A DNA stretch of 64,000 nt from Luscinia megarhynchos (Eukaryota > Chordata > Aves > Passeriformes > Turdidae), in contig JAPFBE010000002.1 in NCBI GenBank assembly GCA_034336665.1, positions 79,304,905 through 79,368,904 on the forward strand, given 5' to 3'. Below the pieces are notes generated by a model. The model made no database searches and had not been told where the DNA came from. It was given only the letters and a program-made list of their open reading frames with translations. This document shows, one piece after another, positions 24,301 to 60,924 of this stretch; position 1 is the first letter of the stretch, and each line of letters starts with the position of its first letter. The translations under genes were made by a program, and so were the position numbers.

Positions 24301-27300
24301 CTAAAGTAAGATGTCTTTTTCAGAGACTGCCTTGACTTCAATTATGATTTCCCAAAAGGAAAACACAACACATTTTTTCAATAAAATCATGAGCACTCCT
24401 CCCAAAGTGCAGAATGGCAAGCAATTCATTGAGTTGTTGAGAAAGAATTCAGCATACAAGAGTGTCTGTTAACTCAGTCATTTCTTCTATCCTCCAGTGA
24501 CACTTACAAGCAGCTTGTTTTCAGTCATGAAGTGGGTGTGCTTGCCAGTTAACATAACCAGACTTTCATATCAAACTAAGGTACTTCAATTGGTGAGAAG
24601 GTTTTTGTTTGCCCAGTTAGACATGCCAAGACTGCAGCTCTTTTCCAGAAGTGCTTGTCAAATATAAAGGAAAGGGCTTAGAATCTGGGTTTTGAATTTA
24701 CTTTAGGATTTCCAAATCCTTACAGGAACTGTTTCTGGAGGCAACCTATAATCAGGTCTTTAAACTCCTCATTTTAACTTTCCTCCTTTATAAATATTTG
24801 TGCACCACACAAAATACCAATCAGCTAAGACAACATTCAAGTATGAAAATAAGTGCTTGCACATCTTCCATGAACCCGAGTTGGCAGGAGTAACTTCCTG
24901 CATCAAGATACACAACTGGAGTTAAGACCCCATGTTAAATCACTGATATAAAGATATAAAGCTGTAGAGGTAATTGTGGCAAGACTCTTGAGCTTTTCTC
25001 TTCTACTCTGTAACATGGAACAGCTCCCTCAACACAACTGGTGAGCTCAAATCTAAGTTGCTTTGACTGCACTCAGTCTGACAGCAAACATATTTAATAT
25101 TCAATAACTCTCTAGGCCACACATGCTAATATCCTTACTATGTAAACCTCAGCAATACTCAACAAAGTATGCATTATTCCCACAATAGGCAGTGTTAATC
25201 CAAGCTTTCAGGTTTTACCCTGAAAATGAATCTCTAATTGTGCTTGATGAAACCCTCAGAGGATGGACTAAGCAATCCTTCAGCACATTTAGTCCACAAC
25301 TGGTATCTTAGGACAACCAATATCAGCTACTGTACTTGTTTCTAAATAACAGTCTATTCACAAGGAGAGATACAACCTGATCGCTTCTGAACTGCTGGTA
25401 CCTGATTTCACTTTCCAAGTACTGTCCTCCCACCACCAGTTTAGGACATAGAGATTCTGAATCCAACCTCCTGAAAAGCTTGAGCTTTTAAGAATTAGTC
25501 GATTCCAACAGTGAGGTCCTAAAAATCCTTCCTCTCTCTCCCTCTCTCGCTCATTTTAAAAATAGAGGTGCTATGCTGGATTTCTTGGTAGATAAACAAG
25601 ATAGTCACATAGAACTAAAGATCTTAAAAGCACATTCATTATAATAATGGCTCCCTAGCCTGTGGAAACAATGTGTTTTAAAAAGAAAGCAGTATTAATT
25701 AGAACAGTCTGTTACTTTCCAGTCTCCTCCCTTGCCACACACGTATTTCAGATTGCAAGATTTCTAGCGTTTAATAGTTTTTAGAGGAGTGAGTCTGTCT
25801 GAAAATTATACATTTTGATTCATAGTTATTTGTTATAGGATAATGGAATTTCACAAATTGTTACACTACATCATGCTGTTTGGCCTCGATGGCTTTGCAG
25901 CACAGTAATTAAACCAATACACTGTTACATTTTCAAAAGGGAAAGGAATCCCCACGGGTTCGAAGTTATTTACCCAACAGTTGTTAATAACGACCATCTG
26001 CTATCACACAATAGGTGTCAAATGCACATTTTGGCAGGCTAGTTACCTGCCAGGAGAAAAATAATCAACTGCACATTTCTTGCTCCTAAATACTTAGGGA
26101 CAATCCAAGTTAGCAAAAAACCATAATAATTAAGGGGCGGGAAGACTATTTTTCTACTAATTAAAAAAAAAAAACGGGCAACCATTTATGCCATCATATA
26201 GCAGCTTCTGGCAGGAAGGCACTACATCAGAGTAGAAGACAGAATAAGAATAATGCTCCACGTATTGGGTAAGCTTGAATGCTATAGAGTAAAATACATT
26301 GTTTAACAGTTATTTTATATACTAAAATGATTACTACTAAAATTTTACCACTAAAATTATTTCATTAAATTATTTCTGTACGCAATCCTCTACAGGAATT
26401 TTATCTTCTGACAACTCTTAAACTACATGGATATACAATACACTTTTATTATCTATTCATAAGCTCACCTGAAGATTTTCTTTTACAGGCTCTAATTTGC
26501 CAGTCAGTAGCCTTGGAAGACGAATCACCAGATCCTTTGTCTACAATCAAAACAGACACATAAATTGAAGAGTTTTACTGAAGCTTCTTTGCAAATTTAT
26601 CTGTGAAAGAAAGATCTTATGTAAAACTTTTTTTTGCATTTCATTTTGTATTTCATTTTATCTCTACACCAAAACTGAATTTGCATGAAGCAGCAGTATA
26701 TTAAGACACAAAACATGACTCAAATATGTTCTTTTGGAAAACAAAAGATAATACAATTGTAAAGCAGACTGGAAGAGGGAGTAAAAGCATACATCAAAAG
26801 GTGAAAGTATGCTTAAGTGCTCATTTTCTCTCAGCCCTTAAACTGTTTCTTCCCCTCTTTTTAAAAAAAGTAAACAATACATTACCCGATGGAGGCTATA
26901 AAAGGATTTTTCAGTGGAAGTGGAGCTAACTTCAGAATCTGGTTAGACCACAGTGTAACAGCACTACAAGAAATTACTCCACATTCCCTGAAGTGTCTGA
27001 TTACTTGTAATCCACCCTGGATTACAAGGTAGTGACTAGTACAAGGTAGTGACTAAACCCTTTCCCAAGGAGACCTCTCACCTCAAACATGGAAAGGTCA
27101 GCAACAGGGCACTGTTAGCAGCTATGATTGTTCAGCTAATAGGAGATTCCACTTGGAATTCGACATTTATTGCAATCCCCACCTACTGCAGGACACAACC
27201 AACACTGTCCATTCACTCCAGGCAAATCCAGCTACTCCCTACCCTGAAGGTCCCAAAGCACGGTGCTGAATACCCACTATGCACTCATGGGCAAACCCAG

Positions 27301-30300
27301 AGGTCACTCTTGGTGAGCTGAGCCTATGATTTGGCATTTATCTTTATACAATGTTCACAGATTAGACTATTTTTTAAATGATGATTTAATTATCTCAAAG
27401 AGATGAAGAGCACCAAATAATTTTCTAGAAGTTAAAAGAGCTGCTTGCTGTTTCAGTAATTAATTCAGTCCTCTGACCCACCTGAAATAATAAACTGGAC
27501 ATACATATACTTATTTGATAGTAACCTGTAGCAGCAGGTCATCTTCAGAAACTGTTCCTCAGGTCCTTTTAATGTTAGGTGTCCATATCAATGCATAGAC
27601 AATTAAAACCGTGTTACCCTCCTGTAACATTACTGATGATAACACAAAGCTTACTGATAACCTCCAAACACTTGGAGTTTTCATACTGCAAGACCTTATA
27701 TGTGTCACAAACAAAATACCTGAAGACTTCAGTCTTTACCTTTTTTACACTGAGACCAAGTTCATTTTTGAAGAAACCCAGTCTGTTATCCAGTCTTTCC
27801 ACTGAAAACAACAGCAAATACGGAGCTCTTGAGACCATCTGAGCAATTTCTGACTTACCAAATTTTTTTGATTTTAGGTAAGCCACTCTAGAAAGAGAAC
27901 AAAAACAAAATAAAATCCAGTGATGAAAATTTTATTGCCTGCATTTATTCAGTGATCACTTAAATTCCTCAGTGATATCTTATAAATGGACAGATGTTCT
28001 AGCATTAACATGCAACCCTGCCAAAAATAATTAGGGTGAAATCTGCAGTTATCGTAAAAGCAAAATACCCTCCCTTCCAATTAATTAGAAGTAAAATAAA
28101 CCTCAGAGCAGAATGTCAATACTGAAGACAGATTTTAATTCCTTCCAGCTGTCCTTAAGCAGATAACTATGTTAACCTACATTTAACTACCAGTCTGTCT
28201 CCTAGATTGCAAACACATTAATAGATCATCATAGAGTATGGACAAGAAGATATATACAGCTTTTTTGCTATTTTAATGAATTCCATTTCTACTGCTGAAA
28301 GAACCAAGGACTGCACCTCATACATTCCTGTTTTGCCAATAGCATTGGAATAGAAATATCATACAATGATGCTGTGTGTAAAGATATTGTCAAAAAAGAC
28401 ATCTCTACATCAGCTGAAGTTATGTTGGCTGCAAATAGGTCCCTACTTTCAGTCACTGGTCTAACAAAACAGTAACACATATCTGGTTGACAGAAAGCAA
28501 AAGGAACTGACTAAAGTTTTGATATTTAACAGAGCCTGCTTGCTTGCTTTCTTTCCAAGTCAAAACTTTTTCTAAACTTTGTTGATTTCAGTGAAAGTGA
28601 AATCCTATTTCAAGTACCACTTGCAGTAGATGATTACCATAGCTCCCAGAAAAAAAAGCATGAAGAGGGGAAATACAGCACACAAAGTAAAGAGACACAA
28701 TTAATCCATATACTACCATGTACTAAACAATTAAACTACAATTTGGAGAGGCTTCCTCTGGTTATAGATGAAAATAATTGTAATATGAGAAGTATTTGCA
28801 GTCAAATCAACTTAGAGAATACAATAATTGGTTTATCTGGTAGTAATTAAGATACTAAATGGGTTGCAGAATATTCTGCAGAAGAAGATATTCAGCAAAA
28901 AATGGGCTCTTTGTTAAACCATGTCTTGTGGAGAGAAAAAAAATATAATTACCTTTCAGTTGCTACAAATTCTCTCTTTCCAAAAATCCTCAGAAATTAA
29001 GTTATCACAAGCCAAAAACTCACAGAGAGAAGACATAAGAACAAACTTTAGAGGACCAATTCCAACTGAGCAGACACCCCAACACAGATACCCCAGGCTC
29101 CAGACAATTACAATGGAACTGGCACAGCTTCCAAGAATCCCAGAAACAGCTAAATGACCAGATTAAAAATCAAATCTTCTGGCTGTCCTGACTCTACTCG
29201 TTTTCTGTTAACAAGTCATTAAGCTTCACACCTGGAGCATTTCTTCCTGGAAAGGCAAGAAACTTAAAAGAAGGAGGGATGGGAAGAGTGTAGAAACCTG
29301 ACTTTAGAAAGTAGTATATTAAAAGAAACATAGCTATCCAACCTGGCCAAAGTTTGAGATACATCTGTGAGTGCTGGCACCAAGGTTAGCCCTTGTTCTG
29401 CTACAGGGCTCAGCAGTTCTATGTAGCATGTTAACAGTTTTAAGTCATCATTAACACCAGCATAAAACAAAGCATCTGGTGCAGCTGCAGTAGAGACACT
29501 GATTTGCAACTGTCAAAATTGTTAGGAATTAAGGAATGTTTTGACTTTTACAGTGTTTATCTGAAGTCAAATGCCAAACCTATTGAAATTTGTGTTTTGT
29601 TTCCTGGCAACATGGAATCCATAGCAATAAAACATTCCAGAGTGATGTAACCAATACCACGTCCATCTGCACCGAACTGTTTATGCAAAGGTGATACTCA
29701 GCTTTCAGAAGACAGCTGAGACACACTCACTTCACAGCCTTTACAGTACACTTACTTTAAAGCCTGCAGGAAATCATTCACCAGTGTAAAACTTACAGAA
29801 TAATCATACTGCCGAAAATTAAGAATAAATCAGATTGCTCTGTTTAGCCCCTATTTTCACTAACTGGCCAGTGCCACTGCAGTGTCACTAAAAAGAAAGT
29901 CTGACTTCATGGAAGAGGTAGGATATTTATCACAAAAAAACCCCCAAACCTCTCTTCTGAAAAATGTAAGCAATATGTTCTGATATCTAGACTCAAAACT
30001 TCTGCTGGAAAATGACATGGTATTTTTTTAGATATTGTTTATAAAAGGCAACTTATTGAACATGAGATTAGAAGAACAGAGGGGAAAGAAGTTAGATCTA
30101 TGTTAGACAAGAGTCTACTTATGTGCTTGTTTCTAAATATCTGTATTTTCAGATTGCTGTTTCAGAAGAAATCCTACTACATGCAAGAGTTAAGATGACA
30201 GACTTTCTTCTCTGGAGTACTGGGAAGTTTTGAGTTCATTAGACATGCACATGTATACTCACATGAGTTGTTCTGAAAAAAAAACTATTGAACTAGGAAT

Positions 30301-33300
30301 AATATTACAAAGAAAGTTCATTTTAAGGACTGAAGAACAGTTTAGGGCCATACAAGTGTGAACGAACACACACAAATTAGTTCATTATAGTGTCAAATTT
30401 CAGCTGGACAACAGTAAAAAAATGTCACCAAAACCTCCTGCTGCTATTAGATGTCAAGAAGAGATCTGGTCTGCTTCTTTGATTGCAGAATTCATGAAGT
30501 TTCAAATTGTGACTGAAGAGTTTAGTATTGTTCTACAAATTTATGTCAAGCCTCAGGGATGTCATTTTGGAAAGAAAGCTGATACGAGTAAAGCAAGTGG
30601 TCTGCTTCCTCTGTGGCAGAGAGACAGGGATGGGCAGTAAAATTTGTTAATAGACAGTTTTCAGGTGGATGAAGGTGCTGACTTATGATACCATCACATG
30701 TTAGTGTCAACAGATGGGGAGGCACAAGAACATAGAGCCAGAGACTGAGTAAGAAAATAAGCAGCAGAGGTTCCTTCAGACAAGTTTAAACCAACTGGGA
30801 AAACAGATCTTCAAGCCAAGGAGCTTAACACCCTGCTACTACTTGAAAGGCTTACCTGGTTTCTAAAGCTTCCAGATCTTCACTAAGGATGTATGGATTT
30901 TTGGTCAAGAATGGTCCTAGTTGATTGTCTTCCAGACCCACATCCTTAAGAAACAGAAGTATTTTTTTTACATCTTTTTCAAAGTCCAAAGTCAGTAAGA
31001 GCTGACCTGCCTTTTGACGTTTCTCCACTTGGGATAAGTCAACTCCTAAAACAAAGAAAATTAGAAATTGTTTTAATTAAATGCAGACCCTGATATCTGT
31101 AAATGTTTCACAAATGTTGGAATTTATAGGACTACTCCATTTTTGCACTCATTTTGCATACTTTAATTACTCAACACAGCAAGGATACAACACCTTGTAT
31201 ATTGTGGAAAGACTCCAGATAAAATAAGCAGTCATTTTTAAGCTTTTGCTGAGTTTATTTTTTGAAGGAAGACATTTGCAGTGAATCCTGCACGTGCCAC
31301 ATTTAGAGACTTACTCTTGTTGCACAGAAGTATGTGTGCATGAAATTTCTGTTATAAAAGGGAAAAGGGTAATTTTTGTAGAGAAGTGACTTTGTATACG
31401 GACTCATGCATGGCAATTTCTTACTACGTGGGGACAGATTCCCACTCTCAAATATTTATTTCTCCAACCTCCTCGTAGTCTTCCTTGCACATTTGGGCAA
31501 CAAGGAAGCTTGAACTCAGGTATCCCTGTAGTCCAAGTGTTTTTTTGATGAGAAGGAAGGCTCTTGTCAATCCCTTTCCTCTTGCCTCTCCAGTGTGCAG
31601 TGCCTCACTCCCAAGATTATGCACAGCAATCATTCTCTTTCCTTCCTTCCAAGGATAGAGAGCTACAAATTTTGCAGCAAATTAAAGTGTCCTTAACCAG
31701 CCCAAAAGAAGAAAGACCAATTAAGTTACCCAGAGATCCCCACCTCCTGAAGCTGTGGGAGATGCCTCCTTCTAAAACCCACAGCACTAAGGGAGTAACA
31801 CCAGCCAGCTTTGTTTCCCAGTAGTATGACATTGCTAGTGACAGAGTCCCCTCTTTTGTCCATTTACTCCAGGTAACATTCTGCAGCTTTTTACCCTTGG
31901 CCACTGTTTCTATTTTCAAGTTTGCAAGGTTACCAGTAAGACCAAAGCACAAATTACAGGATCTCCAAAGTTTCTGCCATAGGCAGACCACACAAACAAA
32001 ATCACACATACCTAGGTGGACAAGTTTCTCAAGGGTTTCTGAGTGATCAACATAATCTCGGAGTGTGGAAGACTGAAGGGGAACAAGTGGTTCTGCAATG
32101 ATCTGTACAGCTTCTTCCTCAGAGATCACTTCCAAAGCAGATGAAGGTGGGATGTCATCCCAGTCTAAGGAAAAAATATAAAAGACTCAAATGCATTTTG
32201 TGAAAAACAAAGCTGCTCCCACCAAATGCCATACAGATCTCTTAAAATCCTTTTCAAAATGCAAGAACACTGTGCCATGTGATAAACAGCCAATCTATTA
32301 TTTGAAAATATAAAAACATAGACCCTGTTCCCAGTTTTTGCCTCTGTTCCATTTCCTGGTCACTGCCCATCAACTTTTACTCATATGGCCAAATCTGAGA
32401 GTAGTACCCAGCAAGCCTGGCTTCAGCCTGCTGCCTAGACCACTGCAGACAAGAGATCACATCACCCTCTGGAAAAGGATCATCTTTCATATCCTCACAA
32501 ATGCATTCTTGCCTGATCACAGCCAGATAAAAGGCTACTGCAAAGATTATTTTTTATAAACTGGCAAGCCCACTGTTTTGTGGCTCTCCTGAACGTGACG
32601 CCGGAAATGCAGCTGTTTTAACTTTCAATGTATTTCATAGCCAGCTCCAGCTAAGTTATTATGTCTTATCCATTACAGAAAGGCAGGTGACTGCCACTAT
32701 CTCTAATAGCAGTGGAATAATTTCTTACTCACAAAGGTTTCAAAGGGAACATAATTTTGCTTGCTTTCCCTTAAGCGTTTCAAGTCACAGAACTCCGTGT
32801 CTTTTAAAAATAAATTCTCTAAACAGGACTATTTTTCCACTGGCAGGAGCTAAGAGTAGCAAGATTAAGATTACTGTTTGCAGGCTAGCTGCTAGCATCC
32901 ATGCCAATCATCAGTTTGATTACTGATCAATGCCCTGATTATAAACTCTTCAGGAAGGGGTTTTCTGTGCTGTATAATGGCTTCCTAGAGACCAGGGTAA
33001 CCCTCTTCCATGTCAAGAAACAAAGGCACACCAGAACTCTACTACAACAGATTCCAAAGCAATTAGGATGTGCCTAATGCTCCAGGAAGAGTTGTACAGA
33101 CTAGCTTGCTAGCTCTTGAAGGTCTTGTCTTTTTCTCTCACCCTCAGAAACAAAAGCACAGTAAAATGCTTTCAGCAACATTTACATTTTGAACAGGAAC
33201 TCTCTAGCAATCTATAGGAATATCAAGTGTTTTTTTTAACTTGTTGAGGACCAAACCAGTATACAATAAAGTCCATTCCACGCATGCATGTCTTTTACCG

Positions 33301-34019
33301 CCAGCTTAAGGTCTTTATGCTTCCTATTGGGAAGTATACTTGAAGCTACCAAAACCCCTCAAAATTATCAATTATGTTTATTCCATTATATAAACTATCA
33401 CCTGGGCAAAATGCTATGTACACACACATTCTCCAGTCAGTCTGCTGGCAGATCAAAATCTGTCTTGTGGATAAATTGCATCACAGGTGCAGCCACGTAC
33501 CAGATGGCCAAACCCATAATTTTGGTGCAGCACTGTTTCAGAACCAGCTACACACACAGATCTCCATTGCAGCTCTGAGATACTTCAAACAATAAACTCT
33601 GTACAATCCAGGTTGGCTAGGCTCAAAGCAGAATCTGAACATACAAGGCTGCTTAGTAATTCAGAGCAAGTTTCCTCAGCATACTCAAAGTAATTAGAAA
33701 GGATGGAAGCATTACAATCCTCGTTTAGATATAAAAGTAGGGGGGGAAAAAAAGCGAGTACATTTCCTCAGGGCAACAACACCAAGGGCCAGTTGTATTT
33801 ATCTCCTTTCCTCAGAAGACATTTGGGCAAGCATTTCTCATCAGGGCAGTGCTTAAGGATGCTTCACACTACTGCCTCCTGTTGCTCATTCCTGATCCCT
33901 CAAATGGCTGTGTAGTGCGAGCTGCTTCAGGCGTGGAATCGCTCAGTCTCGCTCAAATAAAAAAAATAACCACCTCCCCACAAAAAAAAAAAAAAAAAAA
34001 AAAAGTATACATATATAAC

Positions 34020-34066
<47 letters not shown>

Positions 34067-34698
34067 AACCCTTTAGTTTGTACCACCACAGCAGATTCAG
34101 GTAGGGTTATGAAAACTCCTTCAAAGGGCAGCTCCCTTAGACTTACATTCCTACCCGCAACATTATACCTTTATCTGACTTTAAAGGTATTCTTTGCATG
34201 CTACATTGAACATAAATATCTGAATTAACTACGGAGCTAATAAGACGTGGAAGTCAGGAAATCCAGATACATATTTTAGGCAAACAGGGCAGAGAATCCA
34301 GCTGGAGTTAAGCCGCAGCATATTGAAAACATAATTTGAAGATTCGGGAGAAATGCTATCCCTTAAAGCCTCTTACCTTCGTCCAGTATTTTTGCATTCA
34401 GATGAGGTAACGTTTCTACTTTTGCTCGTTCCTGTTGTACCGAAGGCAAGCGACTTTCGGGAGAAGAGGGGGACGCAGCCCGGGCGCTGCCGGGCGGGGA
34501 GCAGCCTCCCGCAGCCAGCCGCCTGCACGCCTGCAGCGCGCACAGGACGAGCTCCTTCCCGGCGGGCGGCACAGCCGCAGCGCCGAGCCCTCGGCAGGCC
34601 CAGGGGCCGCCGCGGCTCCTCAGCCGCCGGGGAACATCCGCACGGGCCGCGGTCAGCAGGCAGCGCCAGCGGGAGACGGGCCGGGCCCACAGCGCCAT
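21117..34698 (-). CDS. MTERF3: MTERF3: mitochondrial transcription termination factor 3
   Basis: Seven coding exons, join(34377-34698, 32012-32164, 30856-31045, 27740-27887, 26469-26540, 23558-23719, 21117-21311) on the minus strand, give 1242 nt and 413 residues (human 417). mTERF3 is a matrix protein that restrains mitochondrial transcription and promotes ribosome assembly. Residues 1-107 are Arg/Ala-rich and fit a mitochondrial targeting region. A conserved ISEEEA...[11 protein letters not shown] block follows (about 121-152). Then come at least five mTERF helical repeats with diagnostic prolines near residues 209 (KNPYIL), 244 (RAPYLL), 280 (RLPRLL), 316 (KTPKIL) and 348 (RFPQVF), spaced 32-36 apart. 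The C-terminus AKAS..DFE.FLKTL matches the family. The start ATG has a G at -3 and gives a MAL... N-terminus like human. All introns are GT/AG. A non-coding exon 1 is predicted near 35136. Confidence 0.96.
23558..23719 (-). CDS. MTERF3: MTERF3 coding exon (residues 296-349)
   Basis: 54 complete codons, phase 0 on both sides. Contains mTERF repeats KTPKIL and RFPQ. The acceptor is ctctttttcag and the donor is GTGAGC. Confidence 0.96.
26469..26540 (-). CDS. MTERF3: MTERF3 coding exon (residues 272-295)
   Basis: Twenty-four complete codons, phase 0 on both sides, so skipping would keep frame. Encodes the mTERF repeat [15 protein letters not shown]. Too short to stand out as an open frame; recognised from family sequence and splice sites. 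Confidence 0.94.
27023..27056. repeat. 17-bp tandem duplication in an MTERF3 intron
   Basis: Two adjacent copies of tacaaggtagtgacta(g/a), 27023-27039 and 27040-27056, differing only at the last base. Confidence 0.88.
27740..27887 (-). CDS. MTERF3: MTERF3 coding exon (residues 223-271)
   Basis: Enters with one base completing Arg222 and ends in phase 0. Contains the mTERF repeat RAPYLL followed by the strongly conserved [13 protein letters not shown] segment. Confidence 0.97.
30856..31045 (-). CDS. MTERF3: MTERF3 coding exon (residues 159-222)
   Basis: Encodes GVDLSQVEK...[26 protein letters not shown], the start of the helical-repeat array. It enters completing Gly159 and leaves inside Arg222. 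Confidence 0.96.
32012..32164 (-). CDS. MTERF3: MTERF3 coding exon (residues 108-158)
   Basis: Begins within Asp108 after an acceptor ttttccttag. Carries the ISEEEA..IIA and [12 protein letters not shown] blocks and ends in the first base of Gly159 before GTATGT. Confidence 0.96.
33982..34066. repeat. A-tract and compound TA/CA microsatellite
   Basis: A run of 23 A (33982-34004) is followed by alternating TA units, ten CA units (34031-34050) and eight further TA units, in the first long MTERF3 intron. Such arrays are length-variable and prone to assembly error. Confidence 0.93.
34377..34698 (-). CDS. MTERF3: MTERF3 first coding exon (residues 1-107)
   Basis: GC-rich exon coding a targeting-type N-terminus (many Arg, Ala and Leu, few acidic residues for about 70 residues), ending LNAKILDE before GTAAGA. 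This region is poorly conserved in the family. The MAL start is chosen because it matches the human N-terminus and has the best context. Confidence 0.88.
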
Positions 34699-34706
34699 CG
34701 CCCACC

Positions 34707-34718
34707 TCAGCACGGCAT
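34707..34718 (-). promoter_or_regulatory. MTERF3: Three-codon upstream ORF in the MTERF3 leader
   Basis: In the predicted spliced leader, ATG-CCG-TGC-TGA starts one base after the acceptor ccccgcag and ends 8 nt before the MTERF3 start codon. Whether it is in the mRNA depends on the predicted intron 1 splice. Confidence 0.5.
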
Positions 34719-35133
34719 CCTGCGGGGAGAAAGCGGCGCGCAGTGACACGGGCGCGGCCTGCCTCGCCCAGAGCCGGGAGTGAATGCTCTGGCGCTACAG
34801 CAGTGCCTCGCTACAAAGCGCCACGCAGCTGCCTTAAGGCTTTAAACGTGCGACAGACGGAGATGAGGAGATCGGAACGGGTCTGAAGGCCACGGCCGGG
34901 CCTGTACGACAGCCGCTCCCTCGGGGAGCACGGGGGAAGCCCAGCCAGGACCTGAGCCCTCCCGCGGGGACGGGGCCCTCCGCGTAAAGCCGCGGGGACG
35001 GGGGGTTGGACTGGGCCGCGCTCGCCCCCTCCCCTCGCAGGGCTCCCCACGCCGGCAGCCGCCGCCTGCAGGAGAAGGAGCAGCGCCGCCCGGCCCGGGA
35101 GCAGCGGGACCCGGCGGGACCCACCGGCGCCTC

Positions 35134-35136
35134 ACC
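35134..35136 (-). other. MTERF3: Predicted 5' exon/donor of MTERF3
   Basis: Minus-strand gcgcag|GTGAGG is a strong donor with exon end at 35136. It pairs with the pyrimidine-rich acceptor ctttctccccgcag (exon resumes at 34719), giving a 416-bp intron in the 5' UTR. The length of this non-coding exon toward 35200 is unknown. Confidence 0.5.
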
Positions 35137-35160
35137 TGCGCCGCACGGCGCGGCCCGGCC

Positions 35161-35166
35161 CACGTG
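35161..35166. promoter_or_regulatory. CACGTG E-box in the shared promoter
   Basis: A palindromic CACGTG (USF/MYC/TFE-type site) in the divergent interval, 25 bp upstream of the MTERF3 donor and 318 bp upstream of the PTDSS1 start codon. Confidence 0.5.
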
Positions 35167-35483
35167 CGCGCCCCGCTCCGCGGCCCGGGCCGGGCCGGAC
35201 CACTCGGGACCAAACGGGGGGGGAAGCAGGCAGCAGCGTCCTTCTCTCCGCGTGCTCTAAAGCGGCGCTGTGGCCCCGCCGCCCCCCTTCCCGCGCTGCA
35301 TTGCTCCCTCCCTCGCCTGGTGGGCGCGGCGGGCCGAGCTCCGCCCTCGGCGCGGCGGGCGCGGCGCTGCCCCGCTCGGCTGCGCTCGGCGGGACGCAGC
35401 GCGGGCGGGCGGCCGGGCTGGTGCGGGCCGCGCCGCCCCGCGCAACCACAGCCGCGCTGAGGCCAGGGGAGAGAGGGGCCGAG

Positions 35484-60924
<25,441 letters not shown>

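Noticed and set aside
25940..25975. tRNA B-box-like ggttcgaagt
   Set aside because: No A box at the proper distance upstream and no cloverleaf can be drawn, so no tRNA gene.
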